NCBI RefSeq assembly: GCF_004193775.1
Contig: NC_041018.1
Coordinates: forward strand, 31,579,940-31,643,939
Source: Glycine soja
Lineage: Eukaryota > Streptophyta > Magnoliopsida > Fabales > Fabaceae
Reading direction: 5' to 3'
DNA: 64,000 nt
Numbering within the stretch: the stretch's first letter is position 1; each line of letters starts with the position of its first letter. Of the stretch, positions 34,110 through 44,765 are shown in pieces. Below the pieces are notes generated by a model. It was not told the origin of the DNA. It searched no databases and worked only from the letters and a program-made list of their open reading frames with translations. The translations under genes and the position numbers were made by a program.

Positions 34110-34384
34110 TATTAAGAGAAAGAAACCAAAAGAAAACATCTAGAAGAAGAAAGAAACTCTTAGGAAAATCAATTGTATAAAAGTGAGAAAGAAAAAAACT
34201 GAATTACATAGAGAGATTTTAGTCCTATTTATAAGGTGCAGCATAACTTAGCAAAGGCTAAGTTAGTTACACAGTTCTAACAGAAAGGAGACCTATAAAT
34301 TGTTTAACAACTATTACAAATCTTAACAGAACATATCAAGTAACAAAGAATAAAAGAGAGTCTTTTATTCTCATACTCCTAATA
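34110..34384 (-). repeat. 3' LTR of the copia element
   Basis: 275 bp, ends TATTAAGAG and CTCCTAATA, which are near-perfect inverted repeats. On the inner side (34385-34400) the sequence reads TTCCCCCCTCAAACTCAAGG, whose complement is a polypurine tract (CCTTGAGTTTGAGGGGGG). Contains AGAGTCTTTTATTCTCATAC, the segment also left at the 5' end of the element. Confidence 0.88.
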
Positions 34385-34389
34385 TTCCC

Positions 34390-36370
34390 CCCTCAAACTC
34401 AAGGTGGTTGATTGACACAATCAACTACATTGAGTTTGTCACGTAAACTTAGGAATCTACTGGTTGAGAGAGGCTTGGTCATGATATCTGCAACCTGCTC
34501 TTGAGAAGGAATATGAGAGACAACAAGATCCTTGTTGAGAACTTTTTCTCTAACGAAGAAAATGCCAAGTTCCCCGTGCTTAGTACGATCATGAAGAACA
34601 GGATTGTGAGCTAAAGCTACTAAACTCTGATTGTCACATAAAATTAGAGGAGTATCAAAAAGAACGTGAAGCTCCTTGAGAAGAGATTCAAGCCAGACAA
34701 TTTCAGAAGTAACTTAAGCCAGACTTCGATATTCTGCCTCAGTTGTTGATTTAGCAACCAAAACTTTCTTTTTAACCCACCATGAGACCAAATTAGGCCT
34801 AAGAAAAACGCAAGCTCCTGAAGTGGATCTACGATCATCTTGATCTGCAGCCCAATCAGCATCACAGAACCCAAAAATCTTGATAGAAAGAGTGGTCTTG
34901 GCAGGTTTGATTAGCAAACCATGCGTTATAGTTCCTTTAAGCTACCTAAGTATGCGTTTGACAACTCTCCAATGCTCTTCCATGGGTTTGGACATGTACT
35001 GGCAGACTTTGTTTACTGAGAAGCTAATTTCTGGTCGTGTGATTGTTGCATACTGCAAAACACCAACCACAGATTTGTACAGTGTAGGGTTCTCAAAGCA
35101 TGTAGTTTCTTGCTTTGACAATTTGAGATTACTAACCATAGGGGTGGAAATTCCTTTAGCTTCTTCCATATTTACTCTTTCAAGCAAATCTGAGATGTAT
35201 TTGGTTTGAGAAAGCATGACAGAACCTGCGGAATTATACTTGACTTCAATCCCAAGGAAGTAGTCTAACTTGCCAAGATGTTTAAGAGAAAAAATAGAGT
35301 TTAGCTGTGAAATAAGTTGCTGAATTAGAACACTGTTATTTCCAGTGAGGATTATGTCATCCATATAGACAAGCGCATAAGTTGTGTTTCCACATGAGGA
35401 AGAGACAAATAAGGAAGGGTCACACTTGCTAGCCTTGAACCCAAGAGAGATGAGAGTTGCTGAAAGCTTTTCAAACCATGCACGAGGTGCTTGCTTCGAC
35501 CCATAGAGAGCCTTGTTCAGTTTACAAACAAGGTTACTGTCATGTTCGAAACCTGGGGGCTGCTGCATATAGACAGTTTCTTCAAGCTTGCCATTTAAAA
35601 AGGCATTGTTAATATCAATTTGCTGAAAGATCCCAATGAAAGGAAGTGGCTAAAGTCAGAATAGTTCTGATTGTTATAGGTTTCACAACTGGGGAAAATG
35701 TTTCTTTGAAATCAAAACCAGGTTGTTGATGGAAGCCTTTTGCTACAAGACGTGCCTTGTACTTACTGACAGACCCATCTGAATTATGCTTGACTCTAAA
35801 AACCCACTTGCAACCAATTGGTTGCCTATTAGGAGGTTTAGGAACGAATTCCCATGTATTGTTTTTGAGTAGTGCAACCATTTCTTCATCCATAGCATCT
35901 TTCCACTTAGGATCTTTAAGTGTTGTTTTGACAGTTTTAGGCACAACATGAGTTAGAAGCAAGGTTGGTTGGAGTCTAGGCTTGAAAATTCCATTTTTTG
36001 ATCTTGTTGTCATAGGATGAATGTTAGGAGGTATGACTGAATTGGTAGAGGAAACTGGTGCAATATTTTCATAATTAGACTGATTGGTTGATGAAGGATT
36101 TTGACTAGGTAAGGGAAGAGAGAAATTTTCTGTGGATGAGGAGGAAGAAGTAGGTATAGGAGGATTGGAAGGTGGTAAGATAAAGGATTGTGTATTAGTG
36201 AAGGGTACAGGAATGCAATTGCTGCTAGTGTTGGGAGATTTTGGAGAGAAGAGACTAGGAAAGGGGAAGTGAATTTCATTGAATATCACATCTTTAGAGA
36301 TGTATATTTTTCCTTGTTTGCTCAAACACTTGTAGCCCTTGTGATTTTCATAATAGCCCAAAATAAACAT
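34390..36370 (-). pseudogene. copia reverse transcriptase and RNase H
   Basis: RT starts around 36000, with [35 protein letters not shown] and [12 protein letters not shown]. It changes frame near 35600 and goes on with LNKALYGSKQAPRAWFEKLS and the catalytic YMDD (LVYMDDIILTG, about 35360). RNase H follows, with FGFCDADWAADQDDRRSTSG, SWWVKKKVLVAKST and TEAEYRSLA (34917-34714), then decayed C-terminal motifs KPLSTSRF near 34460. The frame break and stops at about 34940 and 34712 inactivate it. Confidence 0.9.
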
Positions 36371-36384
36371 TCTTCAGACCTTGG

Positions 36385-37356
36385 CTATAACTTTGACTGA
36401 TTATATGGTCTTAGACACGAAAAGCAAGCACAACCAAAAACTCTAAGTGCCTTGTAATCATGAACTCTTTTAAAAATAGTGTAGTAAGGGGTTTCAAAAT
36501 TAAGTGATGATGATGGAAGAAGATTAGTGAGATAGGTGGCAGTGAGGATGGAATGATCCCAATATTCCAAAGGCATGGATGCTTGATTTAACATAGGAAG
36601 ACCCAACTCAACAATATGCTTGTGCTTTCTTTGTACAGACCCATTTTGATGATGGGTATAAGGGCAAGTTAACTTGTGAATGATTCCCTAGTGCTAAAGT
36701 AAAGGTGTTAGTGGTTTAAATTCTGTTCCTCCATCAGTTTGAATAGATTTAAGCCGTGTTTGAAATTGTTTTTCTGCCATAGCTTTAAAAGGCTGAAACT
36801 TGTTAGAAACATCAGATTTATGATTAAGCAGATAAATCCAGGTGAATCTAGAATAGGCATCAAAACAAGTTAGGAAATACAAGAATCCACAAGATGACTC
36901 TACTGAAGAGGGCCCCCAAACATCAAAGAATACTAATTCAAGAGGTGCAGTATAAACAATAGAAGAGGGTAGTTTGTGAGATTTGGCTATAGAGCAAGAA
37001 TTACAAAAATCACTGCTAGTTTTATTGATAAAAGGTATATTACATTTATCTAGTACAATTGCTAGTGCATCCTTGTTAGGATGGCCTAGTATTTGATGCC
37101 AAAGTTTAAAAGAACTAGATACAACAGTATTATGAATTTTTTTTTGGACTAAGGAGACTGTTGTGGACACTAGCAGAAGAGTGTGTGTTGTTGTTATGAG
37201 AAGTGGTTCTTGCAAGTGAAGGGTAAAGCTTGTATAAGCCATCTTCTCCAAGAGCTCCTTGAAGAAGAACTTTATGTGAATCCTGAGATTTAACACAACA
37301 ATAGGAAGGATGAAACTCAAAGAAACAGTTATTATCTCAAGTGAATGTACTAACAT
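36385..37356 (-). pseudogene. copia integrase
   Basis: The GAG-pre-integrase/zinc region reads LWHQILGHPNKDALA and FCNSCSIAKSHKLP (HHCC ligands). The catalytic core has VFFDVWGPSS and QTDGGTEF for the two Asp. A stop near 36694 separates it from PLEYWDHSILTATYLTNLLP and LRVFGCACF (36606-36385) at the end of the core. The Glu-containing segment is in the damaged part between the two pieces. Confidence 0.85.
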
Positions 37357-37397
37357 TAAGTAAATTTTTGGTAAGGGGGGGAACTAGCAGTAAATTT

Positions 37398-37999
37398 TTA
37401 AGGGAGAGTAGTGGTTGGAAAATAGGGGGATCTAAACAGATTTGAGCCTATGGAAGAAATTCTTGTACCTGTGCCATTAGCCATTAGGATATGTTCATTT
37501 CCTGTAGTTGTACTGCTCTGAAGGAGATTATGTGGATCATTGGTTGCATGGTGTGAAGCACCTGAATATGGAAACCAAGCCTGGGAAATGTTAGCAGTAG
37601 GTAGAATTTGCTGCTGCTGGAGGGTGGTGCCATTATTGGGTGGGATAGTGGGATGATAACCAAAAGGAGGCATTGGGTTCTGAAAATGTGGACCAGGTAA
37701 GTATGGCATCCAGGGAGTGGGAGTGGTGCCATTAGCAAAGTGTGGTTGCTGCATGGTGCCAAAAAATTATGGAGCACCAAAGTTGGGTGGTGCAAAACTA
37801 TGTTGAAGCTGAAAACCGTACGAACCAATCTAAGAAAAGGATGGCCCAGAGAAGGATGGTCCAAAGAAAGAGTATGGGGATCCGAATTTGCCAAACGGAG
37901 CCACAGCAAACCTATGGTAACACGTTGAGGCTTCTTGGCCACGTTTCTTGCAGATCTGACACTGGACTTGGCCACCGCGACCTTGTGCGCCACAATCAA
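37398..37999 (-). pseudogene. copia gag C-terminus and protease, catalytic Asp lost
   Basis: Gag remains as the zinc knuckle CQICKKRGQEASTC (about 37950), where the usual His is Gln, and a Pro/Gln/Phe-rich linker with FANGTTPTPWMPYLPG. Protease reads WFPYSGASHHATND; at the active site the usual Asp of DSG is replaced by Tyr (codon 37568-37566), so the enzyme would be inactive. The N-terminal two thirds of gag are missing. Confidence 0.82.
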
Positions 38000-38049
38000 G
38001 AGTCTTTTATTCTCATACTCCTAATAATAAAGGAAAAAAGAAAAAAAGA

Positions 38050-38529
38050 ACTAGACATGGTTACATCCCCCTTAAGAATGAATAAGACCCCCAATACCAG
38101 ATCTATCATTTGGCACTTGGCTCCCATCAACATTGAGAATCAAGTTCCCATTACGAGAAGGGTTGGCAGTCACCCACTTTTGATCCCTAGAATCTGAAGG
38201 GGCAGCTCTAAGAGTGCGTTTGGATAGAGAATTTTAACCAAGAAAAGTAATTTATCAGAGAATTTAATTTTTTGTAATCTAGAATTCATTGTTTGGATGT
38301 TTTTTTTATGAAGAATTTAAATTTTTGGAATTTTAAAACAGAATTTTAAACAACTAAAAATGTGGAATTTCAATTTCCTTCCAAATTTGGCTAAAGAATG
38401 AATGATTCAAGTTGAAGCAAATATCATTGTGGGCTCTCTGATACACCATAAACCATAAAGCAACAAGGAACCAATTGTGCTTATCACCCCAAGAGTGAGT
38501 TAGAAGTCGATGCACTTGACAGTTATCAT
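38050..38529 (-). pseudogene. LINE-type RNase H / zinc-binding RT fragment
   Basis: Minus-strand translation gives WVTANPSRNGNLILNVDGSQ and NDRSGIGGLI (38215-38050), the RNase H fold start of plant non-LTR RT proteins (NVDGS...GIGG). HSWGDKHNWFLVALWFMVYQ at about 38520-38420 resembles the preceding segment. Between them (about 38205-38400) an AT-rich insert starting GTGCGTTTGGATAGAG looks like a MITE. The copia element lies just downstream of this fragment. Confidence 0.6.
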
Positions 38530-40185
38530 TGTAACACCCTAAAATATTATTATTAATTATAATTGATATTTGATTTTATTTATTGTGTTTTTTTTATCCA
38601 TGTTTTATTTTCAAGGAGGTTAGTTTAGTTATTAGAGGGGTGTGGGTAGTTAAAACTCTAACTTCTCAAAGAAGCCTCACGAGGAAGCTTTTCAAGAAAG
38701 CTACCTGAAGCTGTCTTGGTAAAAGTATCCTCCTGCATTAGTTAACCGTTGGATCTTCTTGAAATTTGGTTTGGAGGTTAAAAGGACAGATTTACACGAT
38801 CTGACCGTTGCGATCTGCGATATGTCTTCTGGTGTGTGAGAAATGCTTCTTTTCCCGAGAGCAGAAACACTTGAGTGTTTCAAGTCTTATTTTTCGTGTA
38901 GCCTTGGAAAACAACCATTCCTTTCTCCTTCTTTCTTCCAAAACCATTTGCAACGTCCCAAGCTTCTTCTTCACCACCCACAACCACTAGTAGCCACCAT
39001 GAACTACCGTAGTTCTCCGTTGAAACCCCACACCGAGAGGAACCCTTCAATCGGAGCAGAATCTTCTAAGCTTGTCTCGAGGTTTCGGTAAAGAATGAAG
39101 CCCAATCTGACCTTCGCGGTTTTCTTTGAGGTAACCATGATTTTAAGCTTGTTCCTTGGTATTTTAAGCTTATCTTTGCATCTTTTCTGACTTTGGAACC
39201 ATCGTTGTATATTTTTACGCTTCCTTTGAAAAACCCTAGAGAAAGAGACTTTGTAAAAGTTATCTTTTTATGAAATGGGTGTTATTTTCGTGACCTTCAT
39301 TGAACCCCGATCACATTGGCGTGATCGGAATTTTAAAATGATGTTCCTTTTGTAGAATCTGAAATGCCCTTAGCCTTTTTCATGTAGTGACATGAGTATT
39401 TGACTCAGAATATTGTTGTTAACCTTATTTCTGAAATCCATAGTAATTTCCTTTGTTTTGGCGTAATAGAAACTTGCGTTGGATCGACAAGCGTGAATGA
39501 AAAAGAGGCCTCTAAGTGAGGCAAAGAGGAACCGACGGGGAGCTCACGATAGGTGAGGGGAGTTTATTATAAAATTTACCATTTTGACACTATAATTAGG
39601 GTCAGAGAACCTAGCTATGAGAATACGTGTCTGTCCCTGTTGCATGTTGATTTTCCTTTATAGAAAACAACGTTTTTAACTAATGGGATGTGATATATTT
39701 ATTATTGATGAATGGAATTATTGTCTTTATTTGACTTGTGTTGTTTGAAGACCTGGGGAGTGTGAATCTTAGGCATGAAAGAAATATGTATATGCGGAAT
39801 GCGACTTACTGCTGATGTTGCTATTGATGACTTTAATTGATATGTGGTGATGTTGATATTTATGATGATATTGATTTGAGATGATGTTGCTAAGGAAGAT
39901 CATGTCAACATGAATTGATGTTATTATTGCTGATTATGTGAATATGAAATGAGGTTGTTGTTGTTATTGATAACGTCATTGAGATGAGATGATGTTTATG
40001 TTGAGAATGATATTGAAATGGAATGTTGATGATGTTGGATATGCATTGAGATGTGCATGTTGTGTATGTTCATGAGGGGGGTGTAGTGACCTTGTCGGAT
40101 GTCCCTTGTGTGGGAAACTAGAGTGGTTAAAGAATTTAAGCATTTCTGAGGGGATGCTTAGGCGCTTTAATTCATCCATGGTCAT
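38530..40185 (+). mobile_element. Ty3 LTR or LTR-like sequence, 3'-truncated
   Basis: It starts TGTAACACCCTAAAATATT, a common Ty3 LTR start. It includes AGGTTAGTTTAGTTATTAGA and GAAGCTTTTCAAGAAAGCTA (38615-38705), related to the repeat block of the family A solo LTRs. GAGGGGGGTGTAGTGACC occurs near 40074. No convincing CA end was found before the Athila LTR at 40186. No real gene is visible; the 82-residue ORF at 38843 is unlike known proteins. Confidence 0.6.
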
Positions 40186-41640
40186 TGTTAGTCGATGAAT
40201 ACGACTAACTTTTGTGCATAAAACCTGTGTATTTTGTATCAAACTTTCCCAATTTATGGTTGTTTTGTAATATTATAAGTATTTTTTATTAAATATAGGT
40301 AATAGATAATTTATACTTTTGTTTTGTGTGTTTAATAATCAATTTCTCTCAATTTTAGGTTAATTAGGCAAATTGGCAAAAGTATTGTTTTCACCTTCTC
40401 TCTAAGCCAATATGCTGGCTTAGTGAGCATTCGCTAAGCACGACACTCAGTGGCTAAGCGCGAGGAAGAATCCAGAAGAAGATGAGCTGTCAGGTTCGCT
40501 GAGCGCACCGCTCCAGGTCATCAAGTGCACCACTTCAGCTCATCCGCTAAGTGAGAGAAGCGCGCTGAGCCAAAAATCACTAACATGCGCTAAGCGGTCC
40601 ATACGTTCACTAAGCGCACGAGCACGAACAAGGCCACCTATTTAAGCCTGAAATCATATTTGCAAAGGGAGTTTGGAGTTTTTCTTGAAGAAGCCTCTAC
40701 ATGCACGAGATTCTGGCCTTGGCTTGAAGCTTTTGCATGTTTAGGAAGTTCTAGAGAGAGAAAGGTCCAAGTTCCAAAGAGTTTTGAGAGATTTTGCTTT
40801 GTGAAGATCTACAGAGATGCGAGTTCGAAGCGAAAGCCGTTATGAGAACTTGAGATGAGTTTGTGAGTGATTGTGAGATCCTAGAGGTGAAGGGAACATC
40901 CTCACCACTTGTGTTTTTGCAGTCTTTCATCTTGTTCTTCTCTTTGTTGTAAAGGAGGTTTTCGGACTATGGAAAGCTAAATCCTCTGTTGGATCTTCCC
41001 TGTAGGTACTTGATGTAAATATATTTCTATCTATGTAATGATGTTTTGTGTATTCTCTGTGCTATCTTCTTTTCATTTCAGTGTGCTTTTACCTTGATCA
41101 CGTAGATGCATGCTTTGTTAGGGTCATTCAACAGTGGGAACTGGTTTGATTCTAAAGTCCTTGGTAGTACGGGACTAAGTTGTTGTGCGATAACGAGGGA
41201 TCGGGGTACAAGAACTTAGTTGTGTATGTGTGTCTTAATGCGGTCTTGGTTGAGTTTAGTCTTACAAGAGGGATCTGCAGACGAGGCTTGATCAGGACTA
41301 GGCTAGGCTATCATGAGGAATCGGGGTCCAACAGTCTAGGAGACAACATAGGAACGCATGAGCATTGTTAAATAGAAAACATCCTTTTTAGCATCAGGAA
41401 CCTATGAGGAAGACCAACGCTTTCTTTACTTGTTTTTACACAGTATTTCTCTTGCGTGATTTTCTTTCTTTTTGCCTAGATAGTTTAAATACTTGTCCAT
41501 AACCACAGTTATATTTTCATACCAGACGCCTATTTATCGAAATAGCTTGCCAGATAACACAAATTCCCCGAGAGTTCGATACTCGGTTCTTACCGTTTTA
41601 TACTACTTGTGCGATCCGGTGCACTTGTCAGCCGCGAACA
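40186..41640 (+). mobile_element. 5' LTR of an Athila/Diaspora-type element
   Basis: From TGTTAGTCGATGAATACG to GCCGCGAACA, about 1455 bp; the right end is fixed by the primer-binding site a few bases later. It contains several CTAAGCGC/GCTAAGTG words (40430-40620), typical of soybean Calypso/Diaspora LTRs. TATTTAAGCC at about 40639 is a likely TATA region. The left end is chosen by the TGTT/AACA symmetry and is less sure. Confidence 0.75.
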
Positions 41641-41646
41641 AATTTT

Positions 41647-41664
41647 TGGCGCCGTTGCCGGGGA
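41647..41664 (+). other. Primer-binding site, tRNA-Asp type
   Basis: TGGCGCCGTTGCCGGGGA begins six bases after the LTR end. It is the Athila-lineage primer-binding site complementary to the 3' end of tRNA-Asp. Confidence 0.93.
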
Positions 41665-41829
41665 ACTTCTTTTTATTTGGGAAGTTAGTTCGTTTTTAGG
41701 TGTATTTTCTTTATTTGTTATTCTTTTATTGTTTTTGTGAATTTTTGTTTTTGTTTATGTTTATTTTTCTCTTGACTTGATGACTGCTGCTCTTGTTAGT
41801 GCTTTGTATACATAACAAATCTTCTGCAG

Positions 41830-42564
41830 ATGATTTATTTCCATGAGATGTGGAGCTTTTTAAGGGGTGAAACGAATATCTTGACTGCAGACGATCAAAG
41901 GTGGGAGCAGGAGTTAAGTCTTTACAATCAATATGAAAAAGAAAGAACTCTTAATCTTGAAAGTGTGTTTGAGGAATTCATGGCATATCATGCTAGCTCA
42001 AAAGCCAATCAAAATTCAATGAAAAATCGTGAAATTCATTTTGGCAAGAGCTGCTTAGTAGAAAACTTTCAAGGGGGACCAAAGTTACAACCTTACTATC
42101 AAAATGAAGCAGAAAGAGGATCCAATCTAGATAAATTGTTGATGCAATTCATGGAAACAACTAAATCAACTCAACAAGCACTCCAAAGTGTAGAAATCTA
42201 GGTTGGTGAGCTGGCAGAAGCAGTAACTCAATTTATGGTCAGACAAGAAAAATCCTTTGTAGAGATTGAAGCTCAAAAGAAAAGCCATGTAAAAGAGCAT
42301 GAGTCAAGAGAAAAAGATGAGGAGAAAGATGAGGAACAAGCACAACAACAATGGGAGAAGTACTCAATTGTAGAAAACCAACAAGAAAATATTCTCCAAA
42401 CCAATAACCTTCCTCATCAACTGATTGACAAGAAAGGAAGGCAAGGAGAACATGAGGAAACCTTAAGTGCCATTCTTTCTTTAATAACTAACACCTTTCT
42501 TGAAATGATTTGGAATGTCCTTCTAGATTATATGAAGTTCATGAAATTTCTAGCTAAAAGGTGA
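41830..42564 (+). pseudogene. Athila-type gag remnant
   Basis: Two ORFs in one frame, separated by a stop at 42199-42201, read FEEFMAYHASSKANQNSMKN, LDKLLMQFMETTKSTQQALQ, then VGELAEAVTQFMVRQEKSF and a highly charged region. LMQFMET followed by VGxLAxxxTQ is the coiled-coil C-terminal part of Athila gag. The N-terminal RNA-binding domain, knuckle and the whole of pol are absent. It ends YMKFMKFLAKR (42562-42564 stop). Confidence 0.72.
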
Positions 42565-42599
42565 AACTTCAAGGAAGATGTGTTCTTTGTGACTTTCAT

Positions 42600-42690
42600 G
42601 CCACCTTGAAGGTAGTAAAGCTATGCGTCAAGCTAATGACGTTAAAGAAGCGCTTCTTGGGAGGCAACCCAGTTTTAATCTTTGTTGTGC
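42600..42690 (+). other. Conserved Athila post-pol leader sequence
   Basis: GTCAAGCTAATGACGTTAAA and GAAGCGCTTCTTGGGAGGCA (about 42627-42666) form a block highly conserved between pol and the env-like ORF of Athila/Calypso elements (from memory). It follows directly after the gag remnant, showing that pol is deleted. A T17 run follows at about 42692. Confidence 0.65.
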
Positions 42691-42849
42691 TTGTTTTTTT
42701 TTTTTTTTTGCATTTAAATCATTTGGAACTTGCTATGTAATCTGTACATAGGAGTATATCAGCCAATCATTGAATGCGTAACATAAGGGTTTCAATTTCT
42801 TGGAAAAAGGACTAAAAAATAACTTAGAAAATCTTTTTGAAAAAGAGTC

Positions 42850-44150
42850 ATTTCGCTAAGCGCAAGCCTCGTGCTAAGCGCATCTCTGTTCATGCGCTAA
42901 GCCACGAGTCTTGAGTGCTTAAAGCCCAACCCTTGCATCTGAGGCTGATTTGGTCCGCTAAGCTGGCCAAGGTTGAGCTAAGCTAACTTCGATTCAATCT
43001 GAATTCAGCTAAGCTTCAGCCTGATCGCTAAGCGACAGCTTATCAGTGGCTAAGCGGGACCTATTATCGCCAAGCGTAATTCCTTACGACCATAACTGAG
43101 GTCGATAAAGCTAAGTGCCAGTCATGGCAGCTAAGCGAGATTCATTGCAGCAATATGAGCGCAAAGCGAGAACCTCTCAGCTAAGCGCATGCTCCTCTAT
43201 ACTTAAGATGCATCATTTTTGCTAAGTTGGCCAGAGCCAGGCTTAGCGAGAGTTGCAGCTTTTCTAATCTGCAGACCTTGCTAAGCGGACTTACTCGCAC
43301 GCTAAGCCGAGTTTCTGTTAAAAAAAAATTGTTTTCGAATTTGAAACGTCGGCTAAGCGCACGTTCGCTAAGCGAGCTTGGTTTAGAAACCAAACATCTC
43401 TCTTGCTCGCTTATCGCAATGGTCCGCTAAGCGAAAGTATCAAACTGCTTAAGTGAGTGTAACAGCAGTTACACTCACATTTGCCAGATTACAGAAACCT
43501 CGCCTCTGCATTCTCTCTTTCCAAAAATTTGCACATTTTGCATTTTTACTCTCTTTGTGCATTTTCAACTTTGAAGCATCAATCATACACCGTCCAAGTA
43601 AGTTCCTTGATCCTTTTTCTCTTTTTCTTGTCTTAACTTTAGGGTAGAAGACTTTAATTGTAGCTTTAGATTTTTAGGGTTTTTATGTTTTGTTAGAATT
43701 AGTTTAAGATGAGGGTTATGTAAGCTTGTATATTGAATTGAGTATGGCACACACATTGCATGTCTGATATGCCTTTTAGAGGCTTGAAAAGTGTGAGAAA
43801 ACGAGCTATGTTTTCTGCGTTTTCTGGAAAATGCGATGAACTCGCTAAGCGAGTTCATCAATACTCATTGTATATAAGATTTATCTAAAGAACTCGCTAA
43901 GCGCACTGACTGCACTAAGCGAGTTCATCCTTTGAGGATGAACATTCATCCTCTTGCTGAACTACCTATGGCTAAGCAAGGCTAAATCGCTAAGCCCAGG
44001 TAACTTAACCAAATTTCATATCATAAGCCTTGCGCTAAGCCGATTCTACCTGAGCTAAGCGCATTTCATCACGACAACCTTTAGGCTAAGCCGACATGTT
44101 ATGTTGCTCAGGGTGCACTTAGCGAGCTGTATCCCGCTAAGCGCCTATTG
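42850..44150 (+). repeat. Region dense in GCTAAGCG words
   Basis: More than thirty copies of GCTAAGCG, CTAAGCGC, GCTAAGCC and variants in both polarities, at irregular spacing and with unique spacers. The same word occurs in the LTR at 40.4-40.6 kb. It does not form a regular tandem array. No gene is supported here. Confidence 0.85.
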
Positions 44151-44228
44151 TTAATTTTAGCCTTTATTGTTGTTGTTCAACTTGAACGATTTTTGGTCTA
44201 AGGAATCTTGATTTCTTTTTAGTTACAA

Positions 44229-44763
44229 ATGGAATCAAGAAAAAGAGCTAGAACAGAAGACATCCCTTTGTCATCCACTCCAGCTCCTCCGTCAGTAACT
44301 GTAGGACAGGAGGTGCAAAGTTCACCAACTTTAGTTCCTATGCTACAAAGTTTATTCTGAGGACTGTTCATTATCATGCACAGCCTGCAAGAGTTGGCTC
44401 ACAATAGGCCAATCATATCTATGGAGCATTTTCTTGAGCAAGTAGCCTAGCCTAAAGCTCAACTTCCATTGGTGAGACCCAACAAGGCTGCTCCGCCTGA
44501 GCCCACACCTGTGCAGGTCAATACAGAGCCATCTGACCCACAATCTCTAGTGGTGAATCCACCTTCTTCACCTGAGCTTGAAGCAGTTCCGCCATCTCCT
44601 CCTTTGATTGTCATTTCTGACGCATCATCATATGAAGCGGCTGCCCCTCCTGATTCACCAGTTGCAGAAACAGCTGACCCCTCTGTTTCCCCAATTGGAG
44701 GAATTGCTGATCTTTCTGATTCATCATCTGGAGAAGCTATTGCTCTCACCGATTCCCCAGTTT
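44229..44763 (+). pseudogene. Athila env-like ORF remnant, N-terminal and Pro/Ser-rich parts
   Basis: From MESRKRARTEDIPLSSTPAP the frame runs through a stop at 44358-44360 and another at 44447-44449. It continues with PLVRPNKAAPPEPTPVQVNT and a Pro/Ser/Glu-rich tail (SPELEAVPPSPPLIVISDAS), ending with TAA. Athila/Calypso elements carry an env-like ORF at this position, beginning with a short basic motif; position and start support the call, the rest is low complexity. The coding capacity is strongly reduced. Confidence 0.5.
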
Positions 44764-44765
44764 AA

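Larger units (their letters stand above)
34110..38026 (-). mobile_element. Ty1/copia retrotransposon, minus strand, 5' LTR almost deleted
   Basis: Gag zinc knuckle, protease, integrase, RT and RNase H follow one another on the minus strand, the copia order. Perfect 5-bp target duplications ATAAA flank it (34105-34109, 38027-38031). The 3' LTR is 34110-34384. At the 5' end only about 28 bp (37999-38026) identical to the outer LTR end remain, next to the gag remnant. The LTR ends read TATTA and TAATA instead of the usual TG and CA. Frameshifts and stops make it defective. Confidence 0.9.

Noticed and set aside
33612..34139. 175-residue minus-strand ORF with many Phe/Ile/Tyr, membrane-protein-like
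   Set aside because: Produced by T/A-rich simple sequence and a (TA)n tract (KKKKIDAYKK, IYIYIYIFFF); no conserved features.
44459..44749. 96-residue minus-strand Gly/Ser/Ala-rich ORF
   Set aside because: Antisense of the Pro/Ser-rich part of the env-like ORF; low complexity.
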